Source: Candidatus Pantoea formicae
Lineage (GTDB): Bacteria; Pseudomonadota; Gammaproteobacteria; Enterobacterales; Enterobacteriaceae
Length of the DNA: 64,000 nucleotides
Direction: 5' to 3'
Assembly (NCBI RefSeq): GCF_011752625.1
Contig: NZ_VWXD01000003.1
Span: 496,001-560,000 of the forward strand
Position numbers and translations under genes: made by a program. A model generated the notes under the pieces. It was not told the DNA's origin. It worked only from the letters and a program-made list of their open reading frames with translations, and made no database searches. Below, one piece after another: positions 42,101-51,781 of this stretch. Within the stretch, counting starts at the first letter, position 1. Each line of letters begins with the position of its first letter.

Positions 42101-43810
42101 TTACTGCCCTTCTCGCTTCGCCTCGTCACGCAATTCGCGGCGCAAAATTTTGCCTACATTGGTCTTGGGCAGATCGTCACGAAATTCGATAATCTTCGGC
42201 ACTTTATAGCCCGTCAGCTGCCGGCGGCAATGATCCAGCACTTCCTCTTTGGTGAGTGAAGCATCCTTCTTAACGATGCAAACTTTCACCGCCTCACCGG
42301 AAAGATCGCTTGGCACGCCAATCGCCGCAGCTTCACGCACTTTCGGGTGCTGCATCAGCACATCTTCGATTTCGTTAGGATACACGTTAAAGCCCGACAC
42401 CAAAATCATGTCTTTCTTACGATCGACGATGCGAATAAAGCCTTCGCCATCAACGGTAACAACATCACCTGTATGCAGCCAGCCATTTTTCAATACTTCT
42501 TCCGTCGCCTCCGGCCGTTGCCAGTAACCGACCATCACCTGCGGGCCACGGATGCAGAGCTCGCCTGGCTCACCAGGCGCGACATCCTTATCTTCATCGT
42601 CCACGATACGAACATCGGTAGAGGGTACAGGAAGACCGATGCTACCGGTGTGGCAAGTGATGTCATAGGGGTTAACCGACACCAAGGGTGAACATTCCGT
42701 TAATCCATAGCCTTCCAGCAGATAGTGGCCGGTCAATTTTTCCCAGCGTTCAGCCACCGCTTTCTGCACGGCCATGCCGCCGCCCGCGGATAAACGTAGC
42801 GTAGAGAAATCAAGCTTGTTGAAATTGGCATCATTCAGCAGCGCATTAAACAGGGTGTTAACGCCAGTGATGGCCGTGAAGGGAAACTTGCTGAGTTCCT
42901 TCACAAAACCGGGAATATCGCGCGGGTTGGTGATCAACAGGTTGGTGCCGCCCAAGTCCAGAAACAGCAGGCAGTTAACGGTCAGTGCAAAAATATGGTA
43001 CAGCGGCAGTGCCGTCACAACGTGCTCTTTTCCCGGACGCAGCAGTTTACCGTAGGTAGCCTTGGTCTGCTCCAGATTGGCTTGCATATTGCCGTGCGTC
43101 AGCATGGCACCTTTGGCGACGCCCGTGGTTCCGCCCGTGTATTGCAGGAACGCCAGATCGTCATTGGTGAGGGTTGGACGTTGATAATCCATGTGCGCGC
43201 CCTGTTGCAACGCACTTCTGAAAGGCACTGCGCCCGGCAGATGATACTTAGGCACCAGCTTCTTGACGTATTTCACCACAAAGTTGACCAGTGTGGCTTT
43301 AACGGGGGCCAGTTGGTCACCCATACGCGTTAACATCACGTGTTTGACCGGCGTCTCTGCCACCACTTTTTCCAGCGTATGGGCAAAGTTGGAGACGATC
43401 ACAATAGCGCTGGCACCACTATCGTTTAACTGATGTTTCAGCTCTCGCGGGGTATAAAGGGGGTTAACGTTAACCACCACCATGCCCGCGCGTAATACAC
43501 CAAAGAGCGCCACCGGATACTGGAGAAGGTTTGGCATCATCAGCGCCACACGGTCGCCTTGTTTAAGCCCCAAACCTTGCTGTAGCCAGGCAGCAAAATC
43601 ACGACTTTGTTTGTCCAGTTCACGATAGGTCATTGGCTGACCCATATTGATGAAGGCGGTTTGCTCAGCATACTGCAGCGCTGCGTGCTCGAAAAGTTCA
43701 ACCAAGGAGGTATAGCGATCCGCATTAATCTCTGCTGGAACGTCTGCTGGATAGCGTTTAAGCCAAACCTTGTTCAAAGAATCACCCCGATATTCTTGTT
43801 GTGTAGCCAT
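42101..43810 (-). CDS. fadD: Long-chain fatty acid-CoA ligase
   Basis: Activates imported long-chain fatty acids to acyl-CoA at the inner membrane. The 569-residue ANL-family enzyme has the AMP-binding P-loop [14 protein letters not shown], the [17 protein letters not shown] motif and the C-terminal hinge and lysine region ([34 protein letters not shown]). The start at 43810 has GAGG upstream; an in-frame codon ten residues earlier is less likely. A strong FadR operator lies 37-53 bp before this start. Confidence 0.95.
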   Translation of the reverse strand: MATQQEYRGDSLNKVWLKRYPADVPAEINADRYTSLVELFEHAALQYAEQTAFINMGQPMTYRELDKQSRDFAAWLQQGLGLKQGDRVALMMPNLLQYPVALFGVLRAGMVVVNVNPLYTPRELKHQLNDSGASAIVIVSNFAHTLEKVVAETPVKHVMLTRMGDQLAPVKATLVNFVVKYVKKLVPKYHLPGAVPFRSALQQGAHMDYQRPTLTNDDLAFLQYTGGTTGVAKGAMLTHGNMQANLEQTKATYGKLLRPGKEHVVTALPLYHIFALTVNCLLFLDLGGTNLLITNPRDIPGFVKELSKFPFTAITGVNTLFNALLNDANFNKLDFSTLRLSAGGGMAVQKAVAERWEKLTGHYLLEGYGLTECSPLVSVNPYDITCHTGSIGLPVPSTDVRIVDDEDKDVAPGEPGELCIRGPQVMVGYWQRPEATEEVLKNGWLHTGDVVTVDGEGFIRIVDRKKDMILVSGFNVYPNEIEDVLMQHPKVREAAAIGVPSDLSGEAVKVCIVKKDASLTKEEVLDHCRRQLTGYKVPKIIEFRDDLPKTNVGKILRRELRDEAKREGQ

Positions 43811-43846
43811 CGCTGCCTCTGCAATCAGTGCTGTTAACAATATTTT

Positions 43847-43863
43847 AACTGATTGTACCAGTT
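43847..43863. promoter_or_regulatory. FadR operator of fadD
   Basis: Read on the minus strand the site is AACTGGTACAATCAGTT. It matches the 17-bp FadR consensus (ATCTGGTACGACCAGAT with W at positions 2 and 16) at 15 positions, and sits just upstream of fadD, the expected target of the FadR encoded at 35.5-36.2 kb. Confidence 0.85.
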
Positions 43864-43984
43864 TGCTTATCTCAGCATTTTCAGGTTGCGAAGCACATCA
43901 CTAAATTTCGCGCATCGGTTGCGCATCCAATAAAAAAGCCCGGTCGCGAGCGCCGCGACCGGGCCGTAATAGAATAATAACGGG

Positions 43985-44581
43985 TTACTCAGTCAGGATA
44001 GTTTGTACCTGTGCTGGCCCAGTATTCATGTTCATTCCCCAGTACGGATTCGGTCCCCAATAACCGGGGTGACGGCGTGTTGGACCGTACCAAATCCACG
44101 GGTCGATCGGTTGCGGCGGTGTCATCACCTGCTGCGTTAAATGCCAACGCTGATAACCACGCACATCCACCACCACGAAGTTGTAACTGGCTTTGCCAAT
44201 TTCACCTTTTTCGGTGCCTTTGATATTACCCAGCACGGTGATGTATTGATTGTTCAGGTCTACTGGATCGACAAAACCACGGATGTCGGCAAAAATGCGC
44301 CCCACGGATGCGGCACCCAAACGCGGGCGCGCGCTGTCGTCCAGCGGTTGTGTGGCAATCTCAAGGCGGGTTAAGCCATTAAGGTTGGTGACTTTCACCA
44401 CTTTACCGCCGAAACGTGACTCCTGGCCGACATACAGCTGCGGCGCATTCATTACGCGTAATAAATCTTGCTGTGGAAGTTGAGAGCTTCCTTTAATGGA
44501 ATCTGGCACCGAAACGCAACCGCTCAGCAGTAACGCACAGGCTAACAGAGCGCCAGACATCCCTTTACGACTCATTGGCAT
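43985..44581 (-). CDS. yeaY: Slp-family outer-membrane lipoprotein YeaY
   Basis: A 198-residue lipoprotein. The signal peptide ends in the lipobox LLSGC (about residues 18-22), and the mature part has the Slp domain ([36 protein letters not shown]). E. coli YeaY is a sigma-E-responsive homologue of Slp; exact role unknown. The C-terminal tail is rich in W, Y, G and P. The first of two close ATG codons is best placed behind GGAG. It lies between tsaB and fadD as in E. coli. Confidence 0.9.
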   Translation of the reverse strand: MPMSRKGMSGALLACALLLSGCVSVPDSIKGSSQLPQQDLLRVMNAPQLYVGQESRFGGKVVKVTNLNGLTRLEIATQPLDDSARPRLGAASVGRIFADIRGFVDPVDLNNQYITVLGNIKGTEKGEIGKASYNFVVVDVRGYQRWHLTQQVMTPPQPIDPWIWYGPTRRHPGYWGPNPYWGMNMNTGPAQVQTILTE

Positions 44582-44640
44582 AGCACTTCTCCTGTTATTT
44601 CTCAGTTAGACTGGGCGGTGGCGAAATAGTTGCGTCACGC

Positions 44641-45339
44641 TTAACGGCCAGGCAACTTTTTCCATGCCACTTCATTTCGCAGATAAACCGGCTCGGCATT
44701 TTCCACCGCCACCGATTCACCGCGCTGCCAGGCACTCAGTGCCAGCGGCAGCATATCTTCCGCTGCGGGTAACGCTACGTCGGTAGCAACAAGTTTGGCA
44801 TTCGCTGTGGTGAGAAGATGTGGGTAAGCCTGCCACCCCGTGCCCACCGTTGCCCATTCACCCGTCAGTTGCGCAATTCGCGCCTCTGCCGCTTCCGGTT
44901 TCAACACGGCTTCAGTTTCTGCACCCTGCCATTCGCCGTTGGCATCGCGCTGATATTCAGCCCAGTAAACTTCACCCATGCGCGCATCAATCGCCGCTAA
45001 CACGCGGGTAGCACCGGTCAGACGCCAGGCACCTTGCGCCATGGTCGCCAGAGATGAGACGCCAATCATCGGCAGATTCGCCCCGAGAGCCAGTCCTTGC
45101 GCGATACCAATGCCAATACGTACGCCCGTGAAACTTCCCGGACCACGCCCGAATGCCAGCGCATCCAGCGCGGTCAGTTCCAGCTGCTGAACCTTCAACA
45201 GCTCCTGGACCAGGGGCAATATACGTTGGGTATGATCGCGCGGCGCAATTTCAAAGCGTGCATCGATCTGCTGCTGATTGAGCAGCGCGGCAGAACAGGC
45301 TTCTGTCGCCGTGTCCAAGGCTAAAATTCGGGCGGACAT
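44641..45339 (-). CDS. tsaB: tRNA threonylcarbamoyladenosine biosynthesis protein TsaB
   Basis: Non-catalytic partner of TsaD in forming the t6A37 modification on ANN-decoding tRNAs. The 232-residue ASKHA-fold protein begins [15 protein letters not shown] and contains [17 protein letters not shown]. It lies between yoaA and yeaY on the minus strand, the standard enterobacterial order. GAGG precedes the ATG. Confidence 0.95.
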   Translation of the reverse strand: MSARILALDTATEACSAALLNQQQIDARFEIAPRDHTQRILPLVQELLKVQQLELTALDALAFGRGPGSFTGVRIGIGIAQGLALGANLPMIGVSSLATMAQGAWRLTGATRVLAAIDARMGEVYWAEYQRDANGEWQGAETEAVLKPEAAEARIAQLTGEWATVGTGWQAYPHLLTTANAKLVATDVALPAAEDMLPLALSAWQRGESVAVENAEPVYLRNEVAWKKLPGR

Positions 45340-45391
45340 AACAACCTCTGAGAATCAAAATGGCGCGCATCTTAACACAGCCGGACAAAAA

Positions 45392-47302
45392 TTAGTGATT
45401 CTCTGCCCGGCGCACGAATGCAATGGCGCGATTCAAGTCACGAGTCCGTGGCGTGGGCGGCAGACTGTTGAGAAACAACCCACCATAGGGGCGTGACACC
45501 AGACGCTGATCACAAATCACTAATACGCCGCGGTCCTCTGTATCACGGATTAAACGGCCAACACCCTGTTTCAGGGTGATCACCGCATCAGGTAATTGCA
45601 CGTCATTGAACGGATCGCCGCCACGTAAGCGGCAATCTTCCATGCGTGCTTTGAGTAACGGGTCTTCTGGTGACGTAAACGGCAGCTTATCGATAATCAC
45701 CAAAGAGAGTGCGTCACCACGCACGTCCACCCCTTCCCAGAAGCTACTGGTGGCAACCAGTAAGGCGTTCCCGGCATCAAGGAACTGCTTCAACAGTTGT
45801 CCTTTACTGGTTTCGCCCTGCAAGAGCACCGGTAAGGTCATTGAAGCCCGGAACTCCGCGGCCAGCTCGCGCATCATCTTGTGCGAGGTACAAAGGAAGA
45901 AACAGCGCCCTTTATTGGCATCAATCAAAGGTTTCATCATGCGAGCTAACTGACGGGCCCCGCCAGGATGATTGGGTTCCGGCATGTTGCGCGGCACGCA
46001 CAGCAGTGCCTGTTGCGCATAATCGAAGGGGCTATCAAGGATCAGCGTTTTGGCTTTGTCGACACCGAGCCGATGGGAAAAGTGGCTCATCTGCTCATTC
46101 ACCGCCAGCGTGGCGGAGGTGAACACCCACGCAGCTTTGCGGTTATCCATCACTTCACGAAAACGTTCCGCGACCGACAGCGGCGTCAATGCCAAGGTGA
46201 AATGACGGCTGGTGCATTCGTACCAGTAGCTAAAACCGGGTTCATCAATCGCGCGTAAACGCTTCAAGCGGGTACGATACAGCGCGGCGCGTTCGAAAGC
46301 CGCATCCAATAACGCCGAGCGTCCCAGCGATAATTTGATCACGTCATAACACAGTTCTAACGCATCATCTAACAGCGTATACATACGCATAATGTTGTTA
46401 TCGCTGAGCAGATCGCGCAGGTTGCCACGAAAGCCCGGCTCGCCCAACGTTAGACGAAAATCCTGAGCGCATTGAGCGAGACGGTCAGCAGACTTTTGCA
46501 ACTGCTGTACGTCACGCACCTCTGTGCGGTACGCAATAATGATGTCTTTGGCCAGGTCCTGTAATTGACGGCTGGAGATTTGCTGGCCGAAATATTGGCT
46601 GGCAATGTCAGGTAACTGATGGGCCTCATCGAAGATCATCACATCCGCTTCTGGGATCAGCTCACCGAATCCGCCCTCTTTCACCACCAGATCGGCCAGA
46701 AACAGGTGATGGTTGACCACCACGACATCGGCGTCCATCGCCTTTTTACGCGCCTTCACCACGAAACAATCTTTATACAGCGGGCAGTCACTACCCAGGC
46801 AGTTATCGTTGGTGCTGGTAACAAAGGGCCAAATCGGGCTATCTTCGGCTACGCCGGAACAGCTACTGACGTCACCATCCACCGTTTGGGACGACCAGTT
46901 ACGCACGTTGATCAAATCACCCAAGGCTTGCACGGTCAGATCGCCGCCGGTTTGGTTCTGCTGCTCAAGACGTTCGAGGCATAAATAGTTTGAACGCCCT
47001 TTAAGTAACGCAGTTTTGCCGCTGAACTTCAGGGCGCGCGCAATGGTAGGCAGATCGCGGTTATAGAGCTGATCCTGCAACGCTTTAGAACCGGTAGAAA
47101 CAATGACTTTCTTTTTTGCGCGCAAGGCTGGCGCCAAATAAGCATAGGTTTTACCGGTACCGGTACCCGCTTCTACCACCAGCTCTCCGCCAGTGTTGAC
47201 GGCTTCCGTGACGGCTTGCGCCATCTCGCGCTGTGCTTCACGCGGTTTAAAACCAGGAATCGCCAGCGCCAACGCGCCTTCAGTTGCAAAATCGTCTGCC
47301 AC
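45392..47302 (-). CDS. yoaA: DinG/XPD-family ATP-dependent helicase YoaA
   Basis: Superfamily 2 iron-sulfur helicase; in E. coli YoaA works with HolC (chi) at damaged replication forks. The 636-residue protein has Walker A EAGTGTGKT (44-52), four cysteines for the Fe-S cluster (SNYLCLERL ... NDNCLGSDCPLYKDCF), the DEAH box FDEAHQLPD and the C-terminal motif VGRLIRD. The start is GTG behind GAGG; a nearby ATG is out of frame. Confidence 0.94.
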   Translation of the reverse strand: MADDFATEGALALAIPGFKPREAQREMAQAVTEAVNTGGELVVEAGTGTGKTYAYLAPALRAKKKVIVSTGSKALQDQLYNRDLPTIARALKFSGKTALLKGRSNYLCLERLEQQNQTGGDLTVQALGDLINVRNWSSQTVDGDVSSCSGVAEDSPIWPFVTSTNDNCLGSDCPLYKDCFVVKARKKAMDADVVVVNHHLFLADLVVKEGGFGELIPEADVMIFDEAHQLPDIASQYFGQQISSRQLQDLAKDIIIAYRTEVRDVQQLQKSADRLAQCAQDFRLTLGEPGFRGNLRDLLSDNNIMRMYTLLDDALELCYDVIKLSLGRSALLDAAFERAALYRTRLKRLRAIDEPGFSYWYECTSRHFTLALTPLSVAERFREVMDNRKAAWVFTSATLAVNEQMSHFSHRLGVDKAKTLILDSPFDYAQQALLCVPRNMPEPNHPGGARQLARMMKPLIDANKGRCFFLCTSHKMMRELAAEFRASMTLPVLLQGETSKGQLLKQFLDAGNALLVATSSFWEGVDVRGDALSLVIIDKLPFTSPEDPLLKARMEDCRLRGGDPFNDVQLPDAVITLKQGVGRLIRDTEDRGVLVICDQRLVSRPYGGLFLNSLPPTPRTRDLNRAIAFVRRAENH

Positions 47303-47424
47303 ACATCCTCACCGATTGTTCAAATACCGCGGCATTATCTCAGGATTCCTAAGAAGCGACCACAACAGATGACAGCCCCCCAGGGATATGGCAGGCTAGC
47401 GCAGCGAAATTAAAGGAGAACAAC

Positions 47425-47769
47425 ATGACCATTACACGTATCGATCCTGAACACCGTATGTCCGAAGCTGTTGTGCATGATCAAACCGTGTATTACACCA
47501 GCGTACCGGAAAATCTTGATGAAGATGCGGAAGCGCAAACAGCCAACGCGCTGGCGGTGATTGACGCGATTCTGGCCCGCGTCGGATCGGATAAAAGCAA
47601 AATTCTTGATGCCACGATTTTCCTGGTGGAAAAAGCCGATTTTCCGGCCATGAACCGTGCATGGGATGCGTGGGTATCACCCGGCAATGCGCCAGTGCGT
47701 TGCACCGTGCAAGCCGGATTGATGAACCCGAAATACAAAGTCGAAATTAAAATCATCGCCGCGCTGTAA
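47425..47769 (+). CDS. yoaB: RidA family protein YoaB
   Basis: A 114-residue trimeric RidA/YjgF/UK114-family protein. Canonical RidA members deaminate reactive enamine/imine intermediates; YoaB's own substrate is less certain. The conserved Arg of the active-site motif is present in PVRCTVQAGLMNP. It is divergent from yoaA and convergent with yoaH, as in E. coli. Confidence 0.92.
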   Translation: MTITRIDPEHRMSEAVVHDQTVYYTSVPENLDEDAEAQTANALAVIDAILARVGSDKSKILDATIFLVEKADFPAMNRAWDAWVSPGNAPVRCTVQAGLMNPKYKVEIKIIAAL

Positions 47770-47781
47770 TCAATCCGGGCG

Positions 47782-47967
47782 TTATTCGTCTTCCTCGTCG
47801 TCTTCGAACCGCGCCCGAATCGCTTCACCCTGATGGCTTTGGCGGATCTCATGGGCAACTTGTGCAATCGCCTGACCACTGGCCATGCCGCCTGCCATTA
47901 ATTCCTGAATACGCTCAACAGCCTGCTGCTGCTGTTCATGAGATAAAGCGGGAAGACCTGTAAACAT
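47782..47967 (-). CDS. yoaH: YoaH family protein (UPF0181)
   Basis: A 61-residue protein of unknown function. It has the family signature [30 protein letters not shown] and a strongly acidic C-terminus (FEDDEEDE). It is divergent from pabB, as in E. coli. Confidence 0.9.
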   Translation of the reverse strand: MFTGLPALSHEQQQQAVERIQELMAGGMASGQAIAQVAHEIRQSHQGEAIRARFEDDEEDE

Positions 47968-48077
47968 GATTCGCTCCTGGTGCTAAAGGGGGCGCATTAT
48001 TCCACGCAGAACAAACAGGTGCCAGCGGCAAAAAAATATGCCAGGCTACGCGCCTGCTTGCTGGATTAATTAGCCCG

Positions 48078-49436
48078 ATGATCGTACAAACCCTTAACCT
48101 GAAGTATACGCCTGATACGTTACTGCACCGCTTTTCTGCTTTGGCACATCGTCCGTGGGCGATGCTACTCACCTCTGGCCATGCCGATCACGCTGATAAT
48201 CGCTTCGATATACTGACCGCCGATCCCCATGCCACGCTCATGACGCGCGGAGATATGACCGAGATCGACAGTGAAGGTAAGGTGTTACTTTCCGCCGAAG
48301 ACCCACTGACGCTGGTGCAACAGCAGTGCGACTTACTCGGCATAAAGCCTGAGTTTAATGCAGACTTACCCTTTCAGGGTGGTGCACTGGGTTTGTTTGG
48401 TTACGACCTGGGTCGTCGGTTTGAGACACTGCCTCAACGTGCGCAGCAGGATCTCAAAACGCCGGATATGGCGGTAGGGATTTATGACTGGGCGCTGATT
48501 GCCGACCACCATCTGCAAAAACTCACGCTGATTTCACTCACCGATGCCGAACAACGTTGGCAATGGCTACAGGCACAAGCGGTACCGCAGCCCAAAACCT
48601 TTGCACTCACCAGCGATTGGCAATCTAATCTCAGCTTCGAGCAGTATGCGGAGCGTTTCGAGGCAGTGCAAAACTATATTCAGGCGGGTGACTGCTACCA
48701 GGTCAATCTGGCGCAGCGGTTTAAAGCCAGTTATCGCGGTGATGAATGGCAGGCGTTCCTGCGTTTGAATCGTGACAACCGTGCGCCATTTAGTGCCTTT
48801 ATCCGTCTGCCGAAAAGCGCATTACTGAGCCTGTCACCAGAACGTTTTCTCTCACTGCAACAGCATGAGATTGAAACACGCCCAATAAAAGGCACCCTGC
48901 CGCGCCTCGCCGATCCTGAGGCTGACCGATTACAGGCAGAAAAGCTCGCCAATGCTGATAAAGATCGTGCCGAGAACCTGATGATCGTTGATTTGCTGCG
49001 CAATGATATTGGCCGTGTGGCTGAACCAGGCAGTGTTCACGTACCGGAACTTTTTGTTGTCGAGCCTTTCCCGGCTGTGCATCATTTGGTGAGTACCGTG
49101 CGCGCTCGTTTGCCGCAACATCTGTCCGCGACTGACCTGCTACGCGCCTGTTTCCCCGGCGGATCGATTACCGGGGCACCTAAGATTCGCGCCATGGAAA
49201 TCATTGAAGAACTTGAACCACAGCGCCGCAACGCTTGGTGTGGCAGCATCGGCTACCTGAGTTTATGCGGCCGTATGGATACCAGCATCACCATCCGCAC
49301 GCTGATTGCAGAAAACCACCAGCTTTATTGCGCCGCCGGTGGTGGTCTGGTGGCAGATAGCGATCTTGAACTCGAATATCAAGAGACTTTTCATAAAGTT
49401 AACCGAATTTTGCCCAGCCTGAGCGGTGAGGTCTAA
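48078..49436 (+). CDS. pabB: Aminodeoxychorismate synthase component I
   Basis: Converts chorismate and ammonia (from PabA) to 4-amino-4-deoxychorismate for folate. The 452-residue protein has the chorismate-binding fold with the catalytic Lys in RPIKGT and the C-terminal signature FPGGSITGAPKIRAMEIIEELE. Its stop codon is immediately followed by the nudL ATG, so the two are translationally linked. Confidence 0.95.
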   Translation: MIVQTLNLKYTPDTLLHRFSALAHRPWAMLLTSGHADHADNRFDILTADPHATLMTRGDMTEIDSEGKVLLSAEDPLTLVQQQCDLLGIKPEFNADLPFQGGALGLFGYDLGRRFETLPQRAQQDLKTPDMAVGIYDWALIADHHLQKLTLISLTDAEQRWQWLQAQAVPQPKTFALTSDWQSNLSFEQYAERFEAVQNYIQAGDCYQVNLAQRFKASYRGDEWQAFLRLNRDNRAPFSAFIRLPKSALLSLSPERFLSLQQHEIETRPIKGTLPRLADPEADRLQAEKLANADKDRAENLMIVDLLRNDIGRVAEPGSVHVPELFVVEPFPAVHHLVSTVRARLPQHLSATDLLRACFPGGSITGAPKIRAMEIIEELEPQRRNAWCGSIGYLSLCGRMDTSITIRTLIAENHQLYCAAGGGLVADSDLELEYQETFHKVNRILPSLSGEV

Positions 49437-50006
49437 ATGAGCCTGACACTGGATCAATTTCTTAGTCGTTTCATGATGCAGCCACCGGTGAGCACACCGA
49501 AAAGTGTCATCAGCGGGCGCCGTGCGGCGGTGTTGGTACCCGTGATTGCTGGGGCGGAACCTGGCTTGCTGCTGACGCGTCGCTCTTCTCACCTGCGCAA
49601 ACACGCCGGTCAGGTGGCTTTTCCCGGCGGCATGCAAGACACAACGGATGATTCTCTGGTGCACACCGCGCTGCGTGAAGCAGAAGAGGAAGTGGGTATC
49701 CAGCCGCAACAGGTTAACGTCGTTGGTGTGCTTCCGCCTGTCACCAGCAGCACGGGCTTCGCTGTCACCCCCGTGGTCGGTATCATTCCGGCTGGATTAC
49801 CACTGAATATCAATCCTGACGAAGTGGAAAGCACCTTTGCGATGCCATTGGCAGAAGCGCTGCGCCTCAGTCGCTATAGCGGACTCACATTGCGTCGCGG
49901 CCACCGTCAGCATCAGGTGTGGCTGTCATGGTACGAGGATTACTTTATCTGGGGCATGACCGCAGGTATCATCCGCGCGCTGGGTCAACAAATCGCCCTC
50001 CCCTAA
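49437..50006 (+). CDS. nudL: Nudix hydrolase NudL (probable CoA pyrophosphatase)
   Basis: A 189-residue Nudix protein. The UPF0035 motif ([22 protein letters not shown]) and the Nudix box core ([10 protein letters not shown]) are both present, the combination typical of CoA pyrophosphatases. Activity is inferred from the family. It starts directly at the end of pabB, matching the E. coli pabB-nudL-sdaA order. Confidence 0.93.
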   Translation: MSLTLDQFLSRFMMQPPVSTPKSVISGRRAAVLVPVIAGAEPGLLLTRRSSHLRKHAGQVAFPGGMQDTTDDSLVHTALREAEEEVGIQPQQVNVVGVLPPVTSSTGFAVTPVVGIIPAGLPLNINPDEVESTFAMPLAEALRLSRYSGLTLRRGHRQHQVWLSWYEDYFIWGMTAGIIRALGQQIALP

Positions 50007-50197
50007 ATTTCCGCTCTGGTTTCCCATCCTCGATAAATTCGATCCACTTCACAACAGTGGAATGGGATAACTATTTCTGTGGTTTATAATTAGTTTATTT
50101 CATGCGAAAAGCTGCTCATTGCAGCGCGCGGGCGATTACTATTAGCCGCATAAACGGCTTCAGCCGTACAAAAAAAGAACTGTGAGGAGTGTCACCA

Positions 50198-51562
50198 GTG
50201 ATTAGTGTTTTTGACATGTTCAAAGTGGGCATTGGCCCATCCAGCTCACATACCGTGGGTCCGATGAAAGCGGGCAAGCAGTTCGTTGATTTGCTGGTCG
50301 AACAGGGCAAACTGCAGGACGTCACACGCGTCAGCGTTGATGTTTATGGCTCACTGTCGCTCACGGGCAAAGGTCACCATACTGACATCGCTATTATTAT
50401 GGGCCTGGCGGGCTTCGAGCCAGCCACGGTGGATATCGATAGTATTCCCGCCTTTATAAAAGACGTTGAACAGCGTGAGCGGTTGTTACTGGCTCAGGGT
50501 GCACGTGAAGTCGATTTCCCACGTGAAGGTGGCATGGTATTTCGCAGTGAGAATCTCTCATTGCATGAAAATGGCATGACGGTGTTCGCCTTCGCGGGTG
50601 ATTTGTTGATCCTGACGAAAACCTACTACTCCATTGGTGGCGGTTTCATCGTCGATGAAGAACACTTTGGCCAGTCGGTCTTAGATCAAGTGTCCGTTCC
50701 CTACCCGTTCAACTCTGCGAAAGAGTTGCTCAGTCACTGCCACGAAACCGGTCTGTCTCTGTCGGGTTTGGTAATGAAAAATGAACTCGCATTGCACAGC
50801 CGCGAAGATATTCATGACTATTTTGGCAATGTCTGGCAGACCATGCAGTCCTGTATTGATCGCGGTCTTAACACCGAAGGCGTGTTACCGGGTCCACTGC
50901 GCGTTCCACGTCGTGCAGCATCGCTACGTCGCTTACTGGTTTCTTCCACCAAGCACTCCAACGACCCAATGAATGTGATTGACTGGATCAACATGTTTGC
51001 CTTGGCGGTGAATGAAGAGAATGCCGCTGGCGGACGTGTGGTAACCGCCCCCACTAACGGGGCCTGCGGCATCGTACCTGCGGTGCTCGCTTATTATGAT
51101 CATTTCATCGAAACGGTGACGCCAGAGATCTTTACCCGCTACTTCCTCGCGTCGGGTGCGATTGGCGTGCTGTATAAAATGAACGCTTCGATTTCTGGTG
51201 CAGAAGTCGGTTGCCAGGGCGAAGTGGGTGTCGCTTGCTCAATGGCCGCCGCGGGTCTGGCCGAGTTGCTGGGTGCCAGCCCAGAGCAGGTTTGTGTTGC
51301 CGCTGAAATCGGTATGGAGCACAACCTTGGCCTCACCTGTGACCCGGTTGCCGGTCAGGTGCAAGTACCCTGTATTGAACGTAATGCCATTGCCTCGGTG
51401 AAGGCCATCAATGCCGCGCGTATGGCACTGCGCCGCACCAGCGAACCGCGTGTATCGCTGGATAAGGTTATCGAGACTATGTACGAAACCGGCAAAGATA
51501 TGAACGCCAAATACCGTGAGACTTCTCGTGGGGGTCTGGCAATAAAAGTCCAATGTGATTAA
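50198..51562 (+). CDS. sdaA: L-serine dehydratase 1
   Basis: Fe-S enzyme deaminating L-serine to pyruvate and ammonia. The 454-residue protein begins MISVFDMFKVGIGPSSSHT, and conserved cysteines for the 4Fe-4S cluster lie in the catalytic half (APTNGACGIVPAV, LTCDPVAGQVQVPC). The start is GTG at 50198, 8 bp after GAGGAG and equal to the E. coli GTG start; another GTG nine bases earlier overlaps the ribosome site. A strong terminator follows. Confidence 0.95.
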   Translation: MISVFDMFKVGIGPSSSHTVGPMKAGKQFVDLLVEQGKLQDVTRVSVDVYGSLSLTGKGHHTDIAIIMGLAGFEPATVDIDSIPAFIKDVEQRERLLLAQGAREVDFPREGGMVFRSENLSLHENGMTVFAFAGDLLILTKTYYSIGGGFIVDEEHFGQSVLDQVSVPYPFNSAKELLSHCHETGLSLSGLVMKNELALHSREDIHDYFGNVWQTMQSCIDRGLNTEGVLPGPLRVPRRAASLRRLLVSSTKHSNDPMNVIDWINMFALAVNEENAAGGRVVTAPTNGACGIVPAVLAYYDHFIETVTPEIFTRYFLASGAIGVLYKMNASISGAEVGCQGEVGVACSMAAAGLAELLGASPEQVCVAAEIGMEHNLGLTCDPVAGQVQVPCIERNAIASVKAINAARMALRRTSEPRVSLDKVIETMYETGKDMNAKYRETSRGGLAIKVQCD

Positions 51563-51649
51563 TTTGATACGTTTAAAAAATCACCATTTAAATTTTTTTT
51601 ATGCATCCCGCACTACCTCAGAGTGAGTAAACCAGATACATTAATTTGC

Positions 51650-51679
51650 GCGCGGCCCTTAGTGGCCGCGCTGTTTTTT
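51650..51679 (+). terminator. sdaA terminator
   Basis: GCGCGGCC-CTTAGT-GGCCGCGC, an 8-bp GC stem, is followed by TGTTTTTT. Confidence 0.9.
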
Positions 51680-51781
51680 AGTGCCGTTTTTTTTGTTCAG
51701 GCACGCTAAACCTGGCCGCCTCTATGCCGATAACCTTCACGTTAATTTGGCTTCAATCTTTGTTTTGCAAGGTGGTTACTG

